From Manduca sexta (lineage: Eukaryota; Arthropoda; Insecta; Lepidoptera; Sphingidae): 64,000 bases of DNA. A program made the translations under genes and the position numbers. Shown here piece by piece: positions 58,500 to 64,000 of the stretch. The first letter of the stretch is position 1. The number at the start of each line of letters is the position of its first letter. The notes below the pieces were generated by a model. The model did no database searches. It saw only the letters and a program-made list of their open reading frames with translations, and was not told the origin of the DNA. The DNA is taken from positions 7,130,001 to 7,194,000 of the forward strand of contig NC_051117.1 in the NCBI RefSeq assembly GCF_014839805.1. The letters are read 5' to 3'.

Positions 58500-58990
58500 T
58501 TAATATTTTAAACTAAATCTTGTTTTTAAGGCTCTTTGCGAATGGCCTTGAGCATTGGTTTCCTACATTGCAGACCCACAATTACGATCGAAATTATGCA
58601 AAGATTTTTAAATAATTACTTTAGAAAATAAATACTAGGTCTTTTGAAAATGTTTACTTCCAAAATTTTCCTTATTAAATTGTCTATCTAATAGTCTTGG
58701 TTACAAATTCATATGATATGTTTTTTTAAGAGAGGTACGGAATCAACAATATTAAATATATTTTCATTATGAAATGAATGAAACAATATCCATATTATAA
58801 AAAATTTGGAACAAGCAGAGAAAAGACAACATATTGTAGAAATATGATGATTTTTTTTTCTATATCTATTATAAACTAGAAAACAGATAGCTTCCAAAAA
58901 TACGGCAAGCGAGCCATTTTGCTCAGAACACCATCTTAAGCCAACCTTAGAAACTATTTGAAGACATTAAGGACAGGTTTATACCGCGAT
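58500..58990. repeat. Old diverged repeat, copy 2 (partner 18420-19100)
   Basis: Ordered matches to copy 1: ATGGCCTTGAGCATTGG, TTCCTTATTAAATTGTC, TGAATGAAACAATATCC and AATACGGCAAGCG...TTTTGC. Not interrupted by a MITE here. Minus-strand frames flank it but have no recognised domain. Confidence 0.5.
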
Positions 58991-61900
58991 ACTTCGATTT
59001 TAAACTTACATATAGATTTTAAAAAAACTAATGGGGCAAATGATACTAACAGCGAACTAAATTGTAGTCTCCACTTAGAACATATTGGTGTAATAAGATC
59101 AAGTGATTTTAATTTCAATTGATATGCACGTAGATTCAATTGATACATCAACATAATATGATTTTTATGTCTTATGAGAAATTTAGTTAATATCCTATAA
59201 TCTGTCGCTTTCAAAATGTTGTATTGGCGCATTTTGTTGACTATTTTGTTACTGCGATATAGCAATCTTCTGGAAAGGTTCCATTAATTCTTAATTAACA
59301 TTTCCGCATGTTTATAAGATACGAATCTATTCAACGATAAAATCCAAGATATAAGTGTTTTATTTAGATTTATCATGATTTACTTAAACAGGTCACTGTT
59401 TCCTAATTCTGTTTCGTTATTACCAAATGTATTATCGTGTAACCAATGTATCTGTTCTCCCGTTCAGGTCGTCGCACCATGTAAATCGCCCAACAGTGGC
59501 TCTCCAGTTTCGAATGATAGCCGCAAACAATTTCGAATATAAACTAACGTTAACCCGTGGTTTTACTTGCGTCAGTTATTTCGGGATAAAAACCGCAATA
59601 AATACTCTATAAAAAGAGTTTTATATTCCTTTGGTGTGTAAAAATCTCGATAATAAATACATCGATTCGTTCGGTAGTTGAATTTATCGTCAAACAGACG
59701 CGTTGACTATTATAATATGTAAAGAAGTACACGCCATTATCGCACGTAATGCAGATACAATTCAAATAATTGGTCTAAGTCTTGAAACCCGTCTTGACTT
59801 GAATCCGGTTTTGAACATTTGCGTGATGGATGACTGGGCGCAAGCACGCGGCTCCCTTCTACCGATGCAGGCGGTTTATCTTAAACTTCCTTTACTGTAT
59901 TTCTTGCTTCGATATCCATCGCTGCGTTTGTATTTACGGCAATAATTATAGTAGTGTCAAGGGCGCAATCGATTTTAATGTTGTTTAGAAGTCGTCAACT
60001 AAAAGTCGTTACCGAGACGGACTTATAGACTGAGTAGATCAAAATGGCGGACTCCAAAAATACAGGTTCCGTGATTATGATGGAATATGTAAGAAATTAA
60101 GCGTTACCAATGTTAACTTGAACTGATGTTTATGTTTTTTTTTTGTTTTTTATTACGTACTTAAGTAATTCGAGCCTCTTATGACCAAGGTGCGTAGCGT
60201 ACAATTCCTTTTCGGTTACTACTGGCGTTGAGTAATTTTGTATCTAAGTGGAATATATTCTATTTGATATTTCGCAAGTATAATCTAAAGACACTTAATT
60301 TTAGTGAGATATTTTTTTTATAAATTAGAGAACTTGTATTGATGTTTTTAAACATATTAAAAGAATGTTATACAAAATATACGAACGCATAAAATTTAAT
60401 ATGCATGTGAATAAATATACACGTTTGTATGCTAAATGTAGATGTCCACATTTATTTTTTTATACGATGTATACTATATGTAGGTATTAGGTAATAAACA
60501 AACCTCACCTACAATTTAAAATGGCGTCATTCCCAACGTGGAACAACCTGAAAACTGATTTGAATTTAAATAAAGAATAAAAAATATCTCAAAACAGATC
60601 TACATCCTGCTTCCGTGGCCCAAACAGGTGATTTCGAAAAAAAATCTATTCACCGATTGTCAAACCCCTTGCGTTGGTACTTGAGAAAAAAAGTTCAATG
60701 CATACGAATCAGGAACATTATAATACTGGCACAAAAAACCAAGGACGAATGAAATCGAAATTCAAAAATATATTTTCATACACGTCATGTGTTTAACAGC
60801 CAGTAATTGTAAGAAAATGCTTTTGATAAAAAAGGTTGGAAAAAAATCGGAAGCAATAAAAAATGTTTAATGGAATACAAATATAGTTGGATAGCATTTA
60901 CTTATGTTTTTGGTTGTAATTGCTGAATACCTATTTATTGAAAATTTCTTCAATAAAGGGTCTTTGATACTTATTTAGGAAAGATAAAGTGAGATAATAA
61001 TATGAACTTCTTATATTTAATTTAGCGCCAAATATTTTCTTAAAGACCTCAAATTCTTCGAAAAAATGAATACCAGAATGATATAATAACCAGATGTTAA
61101 AAAACAACTCACTCTATCCATTACGCAATTTGTTTTCACTTTTTAAACACCCCTTTTTTACAAAAAAACACATGATGACGTATTTCAAAAATGGCTTCAC
61201 TACTGTCATTAAAAAAGTAGTTTTATTGCTCAAAACATTAAAAATATCTGTCAAAGCGTCCTTCGGCTGAAAATTGAAAGTTCCTTTAACGATTCCATCG
61301 TAAAAACTTAAATAATAACATCTATTGTCAACCTTTTGTCTCGATGACGCTGTCTGATTATTGGGAACCGGCAAAAATTCCTCGAAACGTTTTATTATAA
61401 CCATTGTTAACAACTGCTGTTTTTTAAATATTGTAAGTATTAAACTTATTTTATTTATTAGATTTTCCAGTAGACCTTACACTACGATTACAATAATTTA
61501 AATATTAATATTAATGTTTAAATTAAGCCACGTTAAAGATTATATTTTTCTGATATTATTTTTTCTACAAATTAAGATTGACTAAGGAAGTCATAAAATC
61601 GATATCAAAACCATGGGAATCGATGATAAAGTTATTTATAAAAAAGGTTTTATATTTTTTATTTTAATGTATCTGTTTATGGAATTTAAATTTTACTCTA
61701 TAGTTGATATCCCAAAAATAGCATAATTTTATACACAATATATGTTTTAGCAATATTACAAATAATATTACTGTAGTAAGATACTATCAAAACTAAATAA
61801 AATATCATATTTATTACTCGACACAAATTGTAATTTGTTTTATATATTTAATATTAATAAAAACATGCAATGACCACTTCTTTTGCAATGAAGTTTAGTA

Positions 61901-62178
61901 ATTAAAACTGAATCAAAAGTCAAAATTTTGTATTCAAATAAGTTCATTAAATATAAAAGCTAAATTAACCGCTAAATGACAATAAATATAAAAGAAAAAA
62001 AATAAACAAATCAACTATTAACATACAAAGTGTCGTCGATATATTCAACACGTCTTTATTTAAATTTATTTTATTTTATCATTTAAGGAAATACATAAAT
62101 TATTAATTATTAATAATATGTAATACATTTTGTAAAATACATGCATAGTCAGATTCTCAATTTTAATTACATTTAATG
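58991..62178. other. Repeat-poor stretch
   Basis: About 3.2 kb without named families. 59400-60250 is slightly GC-richer. It contains an ATG in strong context at 60044 followed by a splice-donor-like sequence (see findings). Minus frames at 58954-59265 and 61114-61413 and the plus frame at 59703-59945 lack recognisable domains. Confidence 0.4.
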
Positions 62179-62234
62179 CCATAATATTAATTGTGGTATA
62201 TACTGTAGGGTATATACCACAATTAATATTATGG
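62179..62234. repeat. Perfect 25-bp-arm hairpin
   Basis: 62179-62203 and 62210-62234 are exact reverse complements around the six-base loop TGTAGG. After one mismatch, four more pairs extend the stem. It lies 9 bp before a SINE-A. Confidence 0.95.
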
Positions 62235-62242
62235 AATTACAT

Positions 62243-62525
62243 AGGGCTTTGAAAGCTTAGTTGGTTCAAAACCCAAACGTACGCACATCTGACTTTTCAA
62301 AAATGATATGTGTATTTTTTGTGAATTATCGCTTGCTCAACGGTGAAGGAAAACATCGTGAAGAAACCTGCCTACCTGAGAAGTTCTCTTTAAGAATTTT
62401 GAGGATGTGTGAAGTCTACCAATCCTCTCTAGGCTAGCGTGGTGGACGAAGGCCTAATCCCTCTCAGGGATGAGGCCTGTGCCCAACAGTAGGACAGTAT
62501 ATAATACAGAGCTGATATTATTACT
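62243..62525 (+). mobile_element. SINE-A, diverged head
   Basis: GCTTAGTTGGTTCAAAACCC merges the A-box and B-box regions, so about 35 bp of head are deleted. The body and the ATATTATTACTAT tail are intact. Confidence 0.82.
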
Positions 62526-62692
62526 ATAAGCTTTTAAATTATCGCCGTGCATTTATTTTTATAATGGAAACTTATCTCAATACTTACCTAATCTGAATAA
62601 TATTAACAATAAAACCAAACAACAGTGAGGTACTCCAGCCGTAAATTGGGTCCTAAACCATTTTCGCCTTATAACATACATAAGATTTAAGA

Positions 62693-62823
62693 TCTCATGT
62701 CTCAGGATAGCGAGTGCAGTGGAATACCAAACAATTGTAATTTAAGGTGTTGGGTGGTGTTTCTACTGTTTATGGGCGGTCATGTCGCTTACCATCAGGG
62801 GAACGGCAAGCTCGTCTCGTCAT
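62693..62823 (+). repeat. Rep-1 3' part
   Basis: CTCATGTCTCAGGATAGCG to GAACGGCAAGCTCGTCTCG. Confidence 0.8.
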
Positions 62824-63446
62824 TATAAGCATTAAAATAAAAATAACCTGCGATGTATCTGAACATGCTAAATATGAATTTTATTCTATCCGTGAACGTA
62901 TATTTTATATTTACATTAGTTAATGCAAATTGCTTATTTATTTCATATATATCTTTTCATATTTGCATTTATATATCGAAATTCGAAACTCATTAATAAA
63001 TAAAGAATGTTTATTCTATATTTAGATTCGCGTAATCTCATCACGATTTGATTTATATAAAAAAAATGATTTTATAATATTTTTTTATGGTGACGGCTAG
63101 GGGATAATGTCCCCCACGCGTGATCTAACACCGCCCCTGTAACACTGACCGACGCAGCATCTGCTGCGAACTCCATTGTGTTTCGCCATATGCATATTTG
63201 AGCGACACTGACCCTATAAACTACATTTTAGGGTAATATTCATTGTCCACCACGCTGGATCCATATAAAAATATTTGTAAGAGAAACTTTGTTTTATATT
63301 AGTTGGCAGAGTTAAAAAGAAATAGATAGTAGATACTTTTACTATATAGAACCATAACCAAGCTCAGTTGAAGTATTGATTAGAAATAACAAGAAGTCCA
63401 GAACTGACAGTTATTTTTGACAATATTACTGATGAAATGATTAAGG
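62824..63446. other. Unassigned DNA with a small palindrome
   Basis: 63090-63215 is slightly GC-rich and contains CGCAGCATCTGCTGCG (63153-63168), a 7-bp-arm palindrome. A 20-bp SINE-A scrap lies near 63245. Confidence 0.4.
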
Positions 63447-63685
63447 TAATGCCTCAATGGCGTAGTTGTATTATACTACTGCAGTGCTGAGGACTCAGGT
63501 TTGATACCCGGGACTGGCAAATTGATATAGAGTGTTTCTTTCAGTATCAGAATCTGAAAATTGTGTCCGATATGACGATAGGCTCGCCCCCTACCACATC
63601 ATGGGACGGAATACACACGAAGGAGTGGTTGCACCAGATGCTCTTCTGCCTACCCTTTCGGGGATAAAAGACGTGTGTGTATTTA
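63447..63685 (+). mobile_element. SINE-C copy
   Basis: Head TGCCTCAATGGCGTAGTTG, B box GGTTTGATACC at 63498-63508, CATCATGGGACGGAATACAC body and the CTACCCTTTCGGGGATAAAA 3' block. Confidence 0.88.
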
Positions 63686-64000
63686 GGTAATCTAAGTTGA
63701 ACTTGACGGACATCATATTTCTAATTACCTAGCAATGAAATTATTTTCGAAGCGAATTTCTAGAGAAATTTTCTTCAATCGACCAATACTTTAGTTTCCA
63801 GTCGTAGAATTCGTATTTGGCAATATCCAATCCATATTTATACGAAAACATTGAATATAGAAGGATTTGAACCGACTTCCTTTCATAAGATCGTCGTGTG
63901 CTGCATCAGTTGTCCGTTAATTGAACCTGTATGTCCGTTCAAGTACTTATTTCATTCAACCTGAAGTTTACGTATATTCTTTCTATTTGTGTTGCATTAA
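63686..64000. other. Unassigned DNA
   Basis: GAAGGATTTGAACCGAC near 63860 could be a reverse B box of an old SINE. Otherwise nothing recognised. Confidence 0.35.

Noticed and set aside
58954..59265. 103-codon minus-strand open frame as a gene
   Set aside because: AT-rich composition, no recognisable domain and no continuation across frames. It abuts an old repeat. Expected by chance in 64 kb.
59703..59945. 80-codon plus-strand frame as a gene
   Set aside because: It opens with TTG rather than ATG and has no recognisable domain.
61114..61413. 99-codon minus-strand frame as a gene
   Set aside because: It reads somewhat protein-like but has no recognisable motif and no second exon. Too weak to call.
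1..64000. Telomeric TTAGG arrays, rRNA genes or a replication origin
   Set aside because: None seen in either strand.

Overview
The window looks like lepidopteran (moth or butterfly) nuclear DNA. It is AT-rich, has no bacterial-style gene packing, and is filled with short interspersed elements of kinds typical of Lepidoptera: Lep1-like Helitron fragments ending in a GCGGGCGAAGCCGCG hairpin and CTAG, tRNA-headed SINEs with A and B boxes, and CR1-like LINE tails. I could not identify the species. I found no intact protein-coding gene, no rRNA, no standalone tRNA and no CRISPR array.

Family names used below are my own. SINE-A: tRNA-derived, about 330 bp, with an ATT-rich tail. SINE-B and SINE-C: two further tRNA-headed families. 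Hel-1 to Hel-4: Helitron-like elements starting TC and ending CTAG or a close variant. MITE-TA: 47-bp terminal inverted repeats flanked by TA. MITE-P: short palindromic elements with AAAATAAAACTATTT-type ends. Rep-1 to Rep-3: interspersed repeats of unknown class.

Layout. 0-10 kb: MITE-TA, Hel-1 and SINE-A copies around the only recognisable gene relic, a frameshifted member of a multi-copy arthropod protein family (4412-6087, minus strand). A Helitron insertion with its own empty-site duplicate lies at 8.9-9.5 kb. 10-30 kb: dense SINE and Helitron mosaic with a 123-bp tandem array at 22.2 kb, a hairpin at 23.0 kb and a SINE nested in a Helitron at 26.5-27.4 kb. 30-40 kb: more SINEs, two with clear target-site duplications. 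40.5-45.7 kb: a repeat-poor block with an RFX X-box and YY1/PHO-like motifs near 42.9 kb. 46-54 kb: SINEs and a cluster of six Rep-2 copies. 54-64 kb: an unidentified open frame at 55.0 kb, a 140-bp tandem array at 57.9 kb, a repeat-poor stretch at 59.3-62.1 kb and a perfect 25-bp-arm hairpin at 62.2 kb.

The elements do not work together as a system. They record repeated rounds of retrotransposition and rolling-circle transposition in a gene-poor region, which could be intergenic, a long intron, or a repeat-rich chromosome such as a W. The sequence alone cannot decide. I found no convincing undescribed system; the best leads are in the findings.
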